Below, piece after piece: positions 7,775 through 16,822 of a DNA stretch of 64,000 nucleotides. The DNA lies in the NCBI GenBank assembly GCA_965231865.1, contig CBDDOJ010000002.1:1984001-2048000 (forward strand). Reading direction: 5' to 3'. Position 1 is the stretch's first letter. Every line of letters starts with the position of its first letter. Both the position numbers and the translations under genes were made by a program. The notes below the pieces were generated by a model, which ran no database searches, had not been told where the DNA came from, and worked only from the letters and a program-made list of their open reading frames with translations. The stretch is from WTGA01 sp965231865 (GTDB lineage Bacteria > Pseudomonadota > Gammaproteobacteria > Arenicellales > Poriferihabitantaceae).

Positions 7775-8697
7775 TGCCGCGGCGCAGACGTTCAAAAGGA
7801 CTGGATATCGATGGAATATTGCTGCTCGACAAACCGACCGGAATCTCATCGAACAGGGCGCTGCAGACCTGCCGGCGATTGCTGAATGCGAACAAGGCCG
7901 GGCACACGGGGAGCCTGGACCCGATGGCCAGCGGTTTGCTTCCACTTTGTTTTGGGCAGGCCACCAAAACAGCAGGGATGTTTCTGGATTCGGACAAATC
8001 CTATGAAGCCGTTTTCCAGCTTGGCATAAAAACCGACAGTGGCGATGCGGACGGCAGGATTGTCAGCCGGTCAAACCGGGAAATATCTGAACCCCAGGTC
8101 AAGGAGTGCCTGGAACAGTATCAGGGTGAAATCATGCAGATTCCGCCCATGTTTTCCGCGATCAAGCAACAGGGCCAACCCCTGTACAAATTAGCAAGAA
8201 AAGGCATTGAAACGGAGCGCATACCACGCAAAGTGAAGATTTATTCCCTGGTAGTGTCTGAATTCACGGGGAACCAGCTCCATGTTTTTCTGACCTGCTC
8301 CAAAGGGTTTTATGTGCGCAGCCTGGCCATTGATCTGGGCGATGCGCTGGGTTGTGGGGCGCATGTGATTTCTCTGCGAAGAACGCGGGTGGGGCCATTC
8401 GAACTCAGTCAGAGTGTTTCACTGGAACAGCTTGAAGCCCTGGATGCCGGCGATATCCGCCGCAGGCGGTTGATCCCTGCAGACCAGGCATTGCCGCATT
8501 TGCCGAAAATTGATTTGCCGGAGGATACCGTGCATCGTTTTTGCCAGGGCCAGGCGGTCAGGGTTTCCAATGCCCCCCTATCCGGTCTTGCCCGCCTGTA
8601 TGCCCCAGGCGACCGGTTTCTCGGTCTCGGTGAAATCACTGCGGCCGGGATGGTGGCCCCCAAACGGCTGTTTCTCCAGCCTGACGTCACAGCGTGA
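7774..8697 (+). CDS. truB: tRNA pseudouridine-55 synthase TruB
   Basis: A 307-residue enzyme that makes pseudouridine at position 55 of tRNA. The catalytic Asp lies in HTGSLDPMASGLLPL near residue 49. IPPMFSAIKQQGQPLYKLAR and GFYVRSLAIDLG are TruB signatures. The C-terminal PUA-like region begins near residue 245. The start overlaps the last base of rbfA. In most relatives rpsO and pnp follow. Here the next gene, about 370 bases on, is an unrelated AAA ATPase. Confidence 0.96.
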   Translation: MPRRRRSKGLDIDGILLLDKPTGISSNRALQTCRRLLNANKAGHTGSLDPMASGLLPLCFGQATKTAGMFLDSDKSYEAVFQLGIKTDSGDADGRIVSRSNREISEPQVKECLEQYQGEIMQIPPMFSAIKQQGQPLYKLARKGIETERIPRKVKIYSLVVSEFTGNQLHVFLTCSKGFYVRSLAIDLGDALGCGAHVISLRRTRVGPFELSQSVSLEQLEALDAGDIRRRRLIPADQALPHLPKIDLPEDTVHRFCQGQAVRVSNAPLSGLARLYAPGDRFLGLGEITAAGMVAPKRLFLQPDVTA

Positions 8698-9067
8698 TTT
8701 TGTTGAGCAGTCGTTTCGGTGAACACCTGCCCCGTTGTCCAGAGATAGCAATCCCTCAACTGACAAGGTACTATTCTGACAATCATGGTTGCGCCGCCAT
8801 GCTTCGATTGGAGGGCAACTTTTAGTGCAATGCCCAAACGGAACTGATTACGGACGACAGAAGGGTGCCCGGGACGAAGGATCGGGGTCGCCCCGTGACC
8901 AACAGTAGTGGACCGGAATCTAGGAGCAAGGGTTTAAATTGAGGCGACACTGAAAATCAAAAATTTTTCGAATCCATACAACTGGTTTATTTGGTGAACG
9001 AAAAACGCAGTCGAGGTAAATTATTCATGGTGCCCATGCAGAGGAAAAATGTGACAAGAGAAAAATT
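8698..9067. other. Intergenic stretch between truB and the AAA ATPase
   Basis: No gene seen. The right half is AT-richer than the truB operon, which fits the left border of a transferred cassette. No obvious terminator follows truB. GACAAGAGAAAAATT just before 9068 gives only a weak ribosome-binding site. Confidence 0.5.
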
Positions 9068-10063
9068 ATGGCAAAAGCTAACCTATTGAGGCAGCTAGTG
9101 AAATCCGGATCAGAAGGAGACCATCAAGCCTTCAGACGGGTTTCCGAACAACTGATCAAGGAAGAGCGGGCCAAAAATCACCACCTTTTAGCCAATGATC
9201 TGGAAAAGATTCTTTATGGTCGTCGTAGCTCGAATACGCCGTTGCATTCTGTGTTGAGCGACCGGTTGCCGAAAGAAAAGGAACGAAACTTGCCATTGTT
9301 GCAGATCAAGGAACCAATAAGGTGTCTGGAAGATGTTGTACTTTCAGATGAGAACTCTTCTCTTCTGAATGAACTGCTCCAGGAGCATCACCGGGTCGAG
9401 TTATTATCAAGTTATGGGTTGTATCCAGCAGATAAACTGCTGTTTTGTGGTCCCCCTGGGTGTGGAAAAACCCTGACCACAGAAGTATTGGCTAACGAAA
9501 TCGGGCTACCACTGGCAGTAGTGCGTATCGACAGTGTGATTTCATCTTTTCTGGGTGAGACTGCTAGCAACTTGCGACAGGTTTTTGATTTTGTCGCGAA
9601 TGTTCCAATGGTCGTTCTCTTCGATGAATTTGACGCGATCGCCAAGGAGCGTTCGGATGAGGCTGAACATGGAGAACTGAAGCGGGTAGTCAATGCTTTC
9701 CTGCAAATGTTTGATGCGTATGAAGGAAAGAGTATTCTGGTGGCAGCGACCAATCACGATCGGATTCTTGATTTGGCTGTCTGGAGGCGATTTGATGAGG
9801 TGCTGGTTTTTGAATTGCCAAACCTTGAGCAGTTACGTCGACTATTGGCTGTAAAACTCCGTGGACTACGGAGGGAATTCGAAATTGATGATGCTCGCAT
9901 CGCGGGCTATTTTAAAGGGATGAGTCATGCGGATGTGGAGCGTGTTATACGCCGTGCAGCAAAAGATATGGTTCTGGCGGGAAAAGATTTCCTTAGTGAA
10001 CGTCATTTGCTGTCGGCCATCAAGCGTGAGGATGGGCGTAGAGCACGTATAAAGAGGAATTAA
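9068..10063 (+). CDS. AAA-family ATPase of the type paired with subtilases
   Basis: A 331-residue AAA+ ATPase. A helical N-terminal region of about 110 residues precedes the ATPase core. Walker A is GPPGCGKT near residue 130 and Walker B is VVLFDEFDAIA near residue 182. Sensor 1 is VAATNHD and the arginine-finger/sensor 2 region is VWRRFDEVLVFELP. The lid ends with a segment resembling the AAA-lid of FtsH-like proteins. A 49-codon fragment resembling the N-terminus of S8 subtilases follows after eight bases. AAA/subtilase pairs are a recurring accessory cassette and are often suspected of defence roles. Codon use and base composition differ from the flanking housekeeping genes. The substrate is unknown. 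Confidence 0.8.
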   Translation: MAKANLLRQLVKSGSEGDHQAFRRVSEQLIKEERAKNHHLLANDLEKILYGRRSSNTPLHSVLSDRLPKEKERNLPLLQIKEPIRCLEDVVLSDENSSLLNELLQEHHRVELLSSYGLYPADKLLFCGPPGCGKTLTTEVLANEIGLPLAVVRIDSVISSFLGETASNLRQVFDFVANVPMVVLFDEFDAIAKERSDEAEHGELKRVVNAFLQMFDAYEGKSILVAATNHDRILDLAVWRRFDEVLVFELPNLEQLRRLLAVKLRGLRREFEIDDARIAGYFKGMSHADVERVIRRAAKDMVLAGKDFLSERHLLSAIKREDGRRARIKRN

Positions 10064-10071
10064 CCGGTTAT

Positions 10072-10221
10072 ATGGACGAAACATTCCCTCATCTTACCTT
10101 ACAAAGGGAAATGCCGGTTAACGAGAAGCGGGCAGGAGGATACCAGATTCAGAAGCCGCCCAATGATATCCCCGGGCATGGCAGGGGACTGCTGAAGAAG
10201 CTTGCCAACGCCAAAGTGTAG
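10072..10221 (+). pseudogene. Truncated N-terminus of an S8 subtilase
   Basis: ATG 10072 opens a 49-codon frame: MDETFPHLTLQREMPVNEKR, then PPNDIPGHGRGLLKKL, ending at TAG 10219-10221. The beginning matches the leader of subtilisin-like proteases encoded directly after AAA ATPases of this kind (an 'HL-L-RE-PVN-R' opening). None of the catalytic Asp, His or Ser motifs remains. Either the gene was cut by a deletion up to the tRNA-Asn region or only this stub was transferred. Confidence 0.55.
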
Positions 10222-10267
10222 TCCGCGGGTGATGTGGACGGCTTGAAAAACCGCTGGAGCCGCAGAG

Positions 10268-10293
10268 GCCCCGAAGGGATCGCCCTCCGGGGC
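10268..10293 (-). terminator. Hairpin downstream of tRNA-Asn
   Basis: GCCCCGAAGGG pairs with CCCTCCGGGGC with one mismatch around an ATCG loop, about 45 bases beyond the 3' end of the minus-strand tRNA. It is a strong stem, but no clear T tract follows on the minus strand. A transcript end or processing element is possible. Confidence 0.35.
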
Positions 10294-10336
10294 TTCGGAT
10301 TCACTGTCGGGGCGCAGCCGTGCGCACCCAAAAATA

Positions 10337-10412
10337 TGGCTCCCCGGGACAGACTCGAACTGCCGACAGGGTGGTTAACAGCCACCTGCTCTACCAACTG
10401 AGCTACCGGGGA
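10337..10412 (-). tRNA. tRNA-Asn (anticodon GTT)
   Basis: Read on the minus strand, TCCCCGG opens the acceptor stem. The D arm has AGCTCAGTTGGTAGAGC. The anticodon loop CTGTTAA gives GTT. The T arm contains GTTCGAGTC. The 3' strand CCGGGGA is followed by G and an encoded CCA. The 76-base length is standard. Its 3' end faces the AAA/subtilase cassette, the usual side for tRNA-targeted integration. Confidence 0.95.
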
Positions 10413-10688
10413 ATAACGGAGGCGAAGCGATACTAATTCCACCACGCCATTTGGTCAAGAGATTTCTGCACGAATGCCAACGCAATGTCCTATTGTTCCC
10501 ATTATTGCACCGGGAACGCACCGTGACCGGATGAAGACGGACGGTCCGCTGCAGAAATCCATCGCTGCCGATTATAGCGTTTCCACGGCAAAACTTTCCA
10601 TTTGCCATTCCCCGGTGTCTATGACAAATTGACCAGCTGTGATAAAAGCCCTGTTTCACTGTTTGCGTTCCACTTGAGTTAGAAGCCA

Positions 10689-12725
10689 TTGCGACCACAG
10701 ACCGCCCAATACCACCTTGTCAGTGATTTTTCACCTTCCGGAGACCAGCCGGAAGCCATCACGAAACTGACAACCGGTCTCAAAAATGGAGAAGTTTTCC
10801 AGACTCTGCTCGGTGTGACCGGTTCCGGAAAAACCTTTACCATGGCCAATATTGTTGCCAATACCGGGCGACCCACGCTAGTTCTGGCACACAATAAAAC
10901 CCTGGCGGCCCAGCTCTATTCGGAAATGCGGGATTTTTTCCCCGACAATGCCGTCGAGTACTTCGTTTCCTACTATGACTATTATCAGCCGGAAGCCTAT
11001 GTGCCGAGTTCAGATACTTACATAGAAAAAGATGCCTCGGTCAATGATCACATTGACCAGATGCGTCTGTCGGCGACCAAGGCACTGCTTGAGCGCCCCG
11101 ATGTCATTATTGTCGGAACCGTATCGGCAATCTATGGCCTGGGAGATCCGGCTGCCTATCACGGCATGATCCTTCATCTGAAAAAAGGCGACCGAATTGA
11201 CCAGCGGGCAATCCTCCATCGGTTGGCGGAACTGCAGTATATCCGCAACGACCTGGAACTCAGGAGAAGCACATTCCGGGTTCGGGGAGATGTCATTGAC
11301 GTGTATCCTGCTGAATCAGAGCGACTGGCCATTCGAATCGAGTTGTTTGGGGATGAAGTGGACAATCTATCCCGGTTTGACCCGTTGACAGGGGGAGTGG
11401 AAGAACACGTCAACCGCGTAACCGTCTATCCAAAAAGCCACTATGTCACCGCCCGTGAGACCATTTTGAACCTGCTCGACGATATCCGGGATGAGTTGCA
11501 CGAGCGTCTGGGCGTATTGCGGGACCAGGGCAAACTGCTGGAAGCACAGCGACTGGAGCAAAGAACCCTTTATGATCTCGAAATGATGCGTGAACTGGGG
11601 TACTGCAATGGGATAGAGAACTATTCCCGGTACTTGTCCGGGAGGGAGGCGGGAATGCCACCGCCGACACTGATGGATTACCTGCCGGACAATGCGTTGC
11701 TGTTTATCGATGAAAGCCATGCCACCATCCCCCAACTCGGGGCAATGTATCGTGGCGACCGGTCCAGGAAGGAAACCCTCGTGGAATACGGGTTCCGTCT
11801 GCCTTCTGCACTGGATAACCGGCCGTTGCGGTTTGATGAATTCGAAGGCCTGCTGCCCCAGGTGATCTTCGTTTCAGCAACCCCCGGACCGTACGAAGCA
11901 GAACGCGCCCCGAATATGGTCGAGCAGATCGTCCGGCCAACCGGCTTGCTGGACCCGGAAGTTGAGATCCGGGGCGTGGAGACACAGGTGGACGATTTGC
12001 TGTCCGAAATCAACCGGCAGGCGTCCATCAATGAACGCGTATTGGTCACCACACTGACCAAGCGAATGGCGGAAGATTTGACCGAATATCTGCATGAGCA
12101 CGAAGTGAGGGTTCGTTACCTGCATTCTGACATCGATACCATCGAGCGTGTTGAAATTATTCGCGACCTGCGAAAGGGGATGTTTGACGTATTGATCGGC
12201 ATCAACCTGCTAAGGGAAGGACTGGATATTCCGGAAGTTTCCCTGGTGGCGATTCTGGATGCCGACAAGGAAGGGTTCCTGCGCTCCACCCGTTCCCTGA
12301 TCCAGACCATTGGTCGGGCGGCACGGCATGTCAACGGGCGGGTTATTCTCTATGCGGACAGGGAGACGAATTCAATCCAGCAGGCGCTGGAGGAAACCAA
12401 CCGGCGCCGGAACAGGCAGCAGGCGTACAACGCCCGGAACCGGATCGTACCGAAATCCATTGTCAAGCCGGTGAAGGAGATCATTGATGGTGTTGCGCCG
12501 GCCAGTCGGTCCGCGGTTGCGGGCAAACAATGGGGGCAATTTGCCGGGGAACTGGAGGATGATCGGGAGCTTTCTCCTGCAGCACTGGGAAAATTGCTCA
12601 GGAAACTTGAAAAGGAAATGTATGCCTGTGCGAAAAACCTGGAATTCGAGGCTGCAGCATCCATCCGGGACCGCATTCACCGGATTCGGAAAAATAAATT
12701 TCAGGGGGAATCTCCTGTTTTCTGA
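10689..12725 (+). CDS. uvrB: Excinuclease ABC subunit B
   Basis: A 678-residue UvrB, the damage-verifying helicase-like subunit of nucleotide excision repair. Walker A is GVTGSGKTFT near residue 43. The beta-hairpin that grips DNA is YYDYYQPEAYVP near residue 97. The DEAD-type motif is LLFIDESHATIPQ, and helicase motif VI is QTIGRAARHVNG. The C-terminal UVR motif that contacts UvrC is LRKLEKEMYACAKNLEFEAA. The first in-frame start is TTG at 10689, giving the expected N-terminus (FSPSGDQPEAI). The start is therefore non-ATG. No partner genes are adjacent. Confidence 0.96.
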   Translation: MRPQTAQYHLVSDFSPSGDQPEAITKLTTGLKNGEVFQTLLGVTGSGKTFTMANIVANTGRPTLVLAHNKTLAAQLYSEMRDFFPDNAVEYFVSYYDYYQPEAYVPSSDTYIEKDASVNDHIDQMRLSATKALLERPDVIIVGTVSAIYGLGDPAAYHGMILHLKKGDRIDQRAILHRLAELQYIRNDLELRRSTFRVRGDVIDVYPAESERLAIRIELFGDEVDNLSRFDPLTGGVEEHVNRVTVYPKSHYVTARETILNLLDDIRDELHERLGVLRDQGKLLEAQRLEQRTLYDLEMMRELGYCNGIENYSRYLSGREAGMPPPTLMDYLPDNALLFIDESHATIPQLGAMYRGDRSRKETLVEYGFRLPSALDNRPLRFDEFEGLLPQVIFVSATPGPYEAERAPNMVEQIVRPTGLLDPEVEIRGVETQVDDLLSEINRQASINERVLVTTLTKRMAEDLTEYLHEHEVRVRYLHSDIDTIERVEIIRDLRKGMFDVLIGINLLREGLDIPEVSLVAILDADKEGFLRSTRSLIQTIGRAARHVNGRVILYADRETNSIQQALEETNRRRNRQQAYNARNRIVPKSIVKPVKEIIDGVAPASRSAVAGKQWGQFAGELEDDRELSPAALGKLLRKLEKEMYACAKNLEFEAAASIRDRIHRIRKNKFQGESPVF

Positions 12726-13157
12726 AAACGGTTATTCCGTCGCCCCGGGATGGCGATGATGGGCAGGTTCTGACCCGGCTTGCGAACGCAACAATGCCGA
12801 ATGGGTCGCCCGGCCGGATACTGGAATCCAATCAGTTTCCCCCCTCCTTCTCGACTTTATACACCGATGGTTCCCCCTGTTTTGGATTGGGGTTGAGGTT
12901 TCATGCGGGTTTGGGCGCGTGTACTGCTCCGGACCGTCACGATGCCAAATTCCTGGTCCCCGAAAGCGACGGGAAGCACCGTCACCGGGGAGATGCAGGG
13001 GATAAATTCCCAAGAGAGGACACCGCGTCATGCATCAACCGCGGTGAGCACTGGAAGGCTACCATCATGCCCATGGACCCCAAGCGTGCCAAGGTGAACT
13101 GTAGTGAGGCCGTTTGAACGGTTGCCATTGATCCTGCGTTTCTTTTTTTCTATACTA
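12726..13157. other. Intergenic stretch between uvrB and the IclR gene
   Basis: No frame resembles a known protein, and there is no clear terminator after uvrB. A possible promoter for the regulator is in the AT-rich end (TATACT at 13151-13156). Confidence 0.4.
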
Positions 13158-13198
13158 TTGTTCCATATAAACTTATTATGTTCTGAATAATGGAACAA
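13158..13198 (+). promoter_or_regulatory. Inverted repeat overlapping the IclR start, possible autoregulatory operator
   Basis: TTGTTCCAT at 13158-13166 and ATGGAACAA at 13190-13198 are perfect 9-bp arms separated by 23 bases. The right arm begins with the ATG of the regulator gene itself. IclR-family regulators commonly bind palindromic sites near their own promoter. The wide spacing would need two dimers or a loop. Confidence 0.45.
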
Positions 13199-13933
13199 AG
13201 ATCTACAACCGTTGAAAAGGCCCTGGACCTGTTATTTTACCTCCATGATGCCGGTGGAGCGGTCGGCGTGTCAGCATTGGGCCGGGCACTGGATATGCCC
13301 AAGTCGAGTGTGCACCGCCTGCTGAGTACGATGGTGCGCAAGGGTATCGTCGAACGCGACGAGCGGGCGCGCTACCGTCCCGGAACCGGTCTGCTCGCCC
13401 TCGGGCTTGGCGTTCTCGACCGCGAACCGGTGGTCGTGTGTGCGCGAGGGGTTTTACCCGGATTCGTCGAAGAAATCGGCGAGACGATGTTCCTGGTGGG
13501 ACGGCGGGCGCGGAAGCTCATCGTGCTGGACAAGTATGAGGGTCGCGGCCTTCTGCGTGTGTCGCCAACAGTCGGCAGTGAAGTCCCCGTGCACTGCACC
13601 GCCGCCGGGGCGTTGTTCATGGCACACGAACCGGATGTTTTCCCGGAGGACACGGTGGCCGCTGAGACTCGGGGTGTCCATGTCGAACCGGCGCACCTGC
13701 AGACTCGGGCAACCGCTGCGCTGGCACAGGGATGGTCGGCGAATTTCGAGCGTTGGAAGCCTGGTCTCGCGGTCCTCGCTGCCCCTGTCATTGTACGCGG
13801 CCAGATTCGTGCTGTCGTCGCACTAGCGGCCTCCGCTCCCCGGCTCTCGGAACTTGGCGGCAAGGCGCTGGCGCCACGTGTGGTTACCGCAGCCCGGCAG
13901 ATTGCCGCACGCGCTGCCGGAGCGGCAGGATGA
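13190..13933 (+). CDS. IclR-family transcriptional regulator
   Basis: A 247-residue regulator. The N-terminal winged helix-turn-helix covers about residues 5-65 (STTVEKALDLLFYL, then LGRALDMPKSSVHRLLSTMV), the typical IclR DNA-binding region. The C-terminal effector-binding domain starts near residue 80 and contains PVHCTAAGALFMA. Its stop overlaps the ATG of the following aminotransferase (ATGA), so the two are translationally coupled and it probably controls that gene. G+C is higher than in the neighbouring housekeeping genes, suggesting separate acquisition. Confidence 0.92.
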   Translation: MEQRSTTVEKALDLLFYLHDAGGAVGVSALGRALDMPKSSVHRLLSTMVRKGIVERDERARYRPGTGLLALGLGVLDREPVVVCARGVLPGFVEEIGETMFLVGRRARKLIVLDKYEGRGLLRVSPTVGSEVPVHCTAAGALFMAHEPDVFPEDTVAAETRGVHVEPAHLQTRATAALAQGWSANFERWKPGLAVLAAPVIVRGQIRAVVALAASAPRLSELGGKALAPRVVTAARQIAARAAGAAG

Positions 13934-14796
13934 AGGTCTGGATGGAAGGCCGGGTCGTGGACGGCGAGGATGCGCGCCTGAATGTGCGTGACCACGGACT
14001 GCTGTATGGCGACGGCGTGTTCGAAGGCATCCGCATCTACAGCGGACGCGCGTTCCGCTTGGCCGATCACCTGAAAAGGCTCGGATTTTCAGCAGCATAC
14101 ATCGGGCTCGATCTCCCATGTTCGCTTGAGCGTATCGGGGAAATTATCGAAGAGACGGCCAGAGCGTTCGCTGAGCGCGAGGCCTATGTGCGCCTGCTCG
14201 TCACCCGGGGGGTCGGTAATTTTGGTGTCGATCCCTTCACCTGCGGGCCACCGCAACTCATCTGCATGGTCGGGCACATCGTGCTGTACGATCCGAAGAA
14301 CATGCAGGCCGGCATCGACATGGTCACGACGTCCGTGCGCAAACCTCCGCCGGATGTGCTGAATCCAGAGGTCAAGAGCCTGAACTACCTGAACAGTGTA
14401 ATGGCCAAACGCGAAGCGAGGCTCCGTGGCGCGCACGAGGGTCTCATACTTAACTTGCAGGGCAAGGTTGCAGAGGCCTCGGTTGCCAATGTGTTCGCAT
14501 GGATCGACGGCGTACTCGTCACGCCGCCCACCATTGACGGTGCGTTGCCCGGAATCACCCGGTCCACGGTTATCCAGCTTGCCGGTGAACTCGGTATCGA
14601 AACGCGGATACGTTCCATCGGCCACGCGGAACTGATGCGTGCCGACGAAGTATTCCTGAGCGGGTCGGGCGCCCGCCTGGTGCCGGTCGGGCGTATGGAT
14701 ACGGTTACGATCGGGACCGGAAGCCGGTCGGTGTTCGAACGCATCGAGGGCGCATTCCGGGAGTACACGTGGCACGCTACCGAGGTCGAGCCGTAA
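13930..14796 (+). CDS. Class IV aminotransferase, branched-chain/D-amino acid type
   Basis: A 288-residue PLP enzyme of fold type IV. The N-terminus has RLNVRDHGLLYGDGVFEGIR, the family signature. The catalytic lysine lies in LNPEVKSLNYLNSVMA near residue 150. NLQGKVAEASVANVFAW and GITRSTVIQLA form the phosphate-binding part. It resembles branched-chain aminotransferases (IlvE-like), although linkage to an IclR regulator suggests a catabolic role. The ATG at 13930 overlaps the regulator stop. Substrate specificity cannot be read from the sequence, so no symbol is given. Confidence 0.88.
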   Translation: MKVWMEGRVVDGEDARLNVRDHGLLYGDGVFEGIRIYSGRAFRLADHLKRLGFSAAYIGLDLPCSLERIGEIIEETARAFAEREAYVRLLVTRGVGNFGVDPFTCGPPQLICMVGHIVLYDPKNMQAGIDMVTTSVRKPPPDVLNPEVKSLNYLNSVMAKREARLRGAHEGLILNLQGKVAEASVANVFAWIDGVLVTPPTIDGALPGITRSTVIQLAGELGIETRIRSIGHAELMRADEVFLSGSGARLVPVGRMDTVTIGTGSRSVFERIEGAFREYTWHATEVEP

Positions 14797-14927
14797 TTCC
14801 ACTGCAATCTGCTGCATCTGCATGACAATTGTTTTGGGACCGTGTTGGATGTCGAACAGCGCATCAATTCACTGTACCGAATTACCGAAACTTCCGCAGT
14901 CAAACTTCAACACAAAGAAAACTTCCA

Positions 14928-15407
14928 ATGAGTGAATCCAACCCCCCTCCGGCCATTGCAGCGATAGAAGTTTCGCCTCGAACGAAACAATCCAACTATC
15001 CAGAACCTTTCTTCAGCCGAATGACAAGACGGGAGAAGAGACCCTTGGGAGACTATTTCGGTCTGAAGAACTTCGGTGTAAACCTGACAACGCTTGAGCC
15101 CGGTGGGGAAACTGCTCTGATGCATTCTCACAACAAGCGGGACGAGATGATCTACATCCTGCAGGGCAATCCCACACTCGTGACCGAATTCGGAGAGACC
15201 ACACTTGAACCTGGAATGTGCGCTGGCTTCCGTGCGGGAGGCGAGGCACATCAGGTGGTCAATCGCTCTGACCGGATAGCGATCCTCCTTGAGATTGGAG
15301 ATCGGACCAAGGGCGACAAGGGAAGCTATCCTCGGGATGATTTACGTGCTGTGCTGGGAGATGACGGGATGTGGCAGTTCATGCACAAGGATGGAACACC
15401 TTACTAA
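14928..15407 (+). CDS. Cupin-domain protein
   Basis: A 159-residue single-domain cupin. Motif 1 is LMHSHNKRDEMIYILQG, with His-x-His and Glu positions for a metal. Motif 2 is PGMCAGFRAGGEAHQVVNRS, with the last His. Such proteins are often isomerases, dioxygenases or sugar-binding proteins. It lies 131 bases after the aminotransferase and may belong to the same metabolic set. The ATG at 14928 is chosen because an upstream TTG start would add an unrelated leader. Confidence 0.8.
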   Translation: MSESNPPPAIAAIEVSPRTKQSNYPEPFFSRMTRREKRPLGDYFGLKNFGVNLTTLEPGGETALMHSHNKRDEMIYILQGNPTLVTEFGETTLEPGMCAGFRAGGEAHQVVNRSDRIAILLEIGDRTKGDKGSYPRDDLRAVLGDDGMWQFMHKDGTPY

Positions 15408-15874
15408 CACACTGCCCGGTGAATACTGTTGACAGATTTTCGGCGTATCCGGGCGTAATGCCGTCTGTTACATGGCTTTTTGTTGCTTCAGCATTTTCAT
15501 GTCGATTGACTGTCATGGGTGATTCGATGACTCCCAATGAAATCCGCCGGGCCTTCAATGACCAGCAGTTCAATCTTCTGGTGCAAAAGGGCACCCGAAG
15601 CAGTTTGCGATGCAGGGTAGGGCGCATGGTCGAGGCCAATCGTCTCGATCACTGTCTGGGACTCGAATGGAACGAGGCACTGTTTCCGGTGTCAGTATGG
15701 AAAACACGCAAGAATCCAACCCAACGTCCAAACCCAAATCCCCCCGTAATCCCAACCAATGAGGAATCAAACGGGTACTGCCGTTGGGTCAAATGAAACC
15801 GGTTGTAGTGCCCTGTTGCCGTTGCATTCCCATGGAATCAATGGTTTTCAAATCGCAATGCCTGAACTCAGGAA
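15408..15874. other. Intergenic stretch between the cupin gene and maf
   Basis: A plus-strand frame from 15525 (MTPNEIRRAFNDQQFNLLVQ, then KGTRSSLRCRVGRMVEANRL) continues to about 15796. It resembles nothing I know and ends in a proline-rich low-complexity tail. It could be an unrecognised small gene or decayed sequence. A GGGTAGGG octamer lies at 15615-15622. Confidence 0.35.
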
Positions 15875-16456
15875 TCAGATCAGTTCCACTCCTTCCTTTT
15901 CCAGAAGGCGCAGCAGTTTGAGCAACGGGAATCCCATGAGTGTGTTGGGGTCGGTTCCGCTCAACTGTTCCAGCAGCGAGATGCCGATGCCTTCCACCCT
16001 GAGACTGCCACAGCTGTCATAGGGTTGTTCGATCTCCAGGTATTTCCGGATCTTTTCAGCAGGGAGTTCCCGGTAGGTGACCCTGAACGTGTCGACCTCG
16101 GACTGCATGAAACCGCTGTGCGTATTGAGCAATGCCACGCCTGCATAAAGAACCAGGTCCGAACCCGAACACCGGGTCAGCTGCCTCACCGCATCTTCGT
16201 GGTCCGCTGGTTTTCCCAGGATTTCCCCATCAATGAACCCGACCTGATCCGACCCGATAATCAACGAAGGTCCGAATTTGCCTTTTACCGCCTCAGCCTT
16301 TGTCCTCGCCAGTCTTTCAACCAGGTGACCCGGATGTTCCCCGGGAGCCGGGGTTTCATCGATGTTCGGTGAAACAGTTTCAAACTTCAACCCGGTACGG
16401 GACAGAATCCGTTTTCGGGACGCAGAGGACGAAGCGAGTATGATTGGATTTTCCAT
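15875..16456 (-). CDS. Maf/YceF-family nucleoside triphosphate pyrophosphatase
   Basis: A 193-residue Maf-like protein that hydrolyses non-canonical or modified nucleoside triphosphates. The N-terminus PIILASSSASRKRIL is the substrate-loop signature. PNIDETPAPGEHP, ARTKAEAVKG and IIGSDQV (with the catalytic Asp) follow. LRVEGIGISLLEQLSGTDPN TLMGFPL lies at the C-terminus. The motif pattern is nearest the YceF (7-methyl-GTP) subgroup. The ATG at 16456 is preferred over one nine codons upstream because it matches the usual N-terminus. Confidence 0.9.
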   Translation of the reverse strand: MENPIILASSSASRKRILSRTGLKFETVSPNIDETPAPGEHPGHLVERLARTKAEAVKGKFGPSLIIGSDQVGFIDGEILGKPADHEDAVRQLTRCSGSDLVLYAGVALLNTHSGFMQSEVDTFRVTYRELPAEKIRKYLEIEQPYDSCGSLRVEGIGISLLEQLSGTDPNTLMGFPLLKLLRLLEKEGVELI

Positions 16457-16822
16457 GAAACAGGGGTTCACAGGGGATGTCATCGTTCCATCGTTCCGGT
16501 TGTCGCCGGTACAGGCCGAAACGACCTGGCGGGTTCACAAGAGGGGGGCAGGGGATCCAGGAGGGGACCCGGGAGGTCATCCGAACCGGGTCAGTGCTTC
16601 CCCGGCAGTCCCTGTTATTGCAGGGATGGATACGCGAACCCGGCACCCCTGGGGCGGGAATTCCCCATTGCCGTGCTGACCCAGCATCCCGCTTTCATCC
16701 GGTCGGCAGGCTGTTTCGGGTTCCGTCTGGCGGATCGGATTCAACCCTGCCTCCAGAAAAAAGGACCGGTGGACGATCCCGCTCAACGAAACCGGGCCGG
16801 TCACCGCAACGCGTCGAAACCG
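16457..16822. other. Intergenic stretch between maf and the RRM gene
   Basis: G+C-rich, with frames on both strands that show no recognisable protein. A GGGCAGGG octamer lies at 16546-16553. Nothing else seen. Confidence 0.45.

Noticed and set aside
8864..8880. Attachment-site copy of the tRNA-Asn 3' end left of the AAA ATPase
   Set aside because: Only CCCGGGAC is shared with the tRNA end, too short to support an att site.
10149..10445. Frame across tRNA-Asn
   Set aside because: It covers the tRNA gene and reads RNA sequence as protein.
12732..13031. Overlapping frames on both strands after uvrB
   Set aside because: No family similarity, mutual overlap and no start signals.
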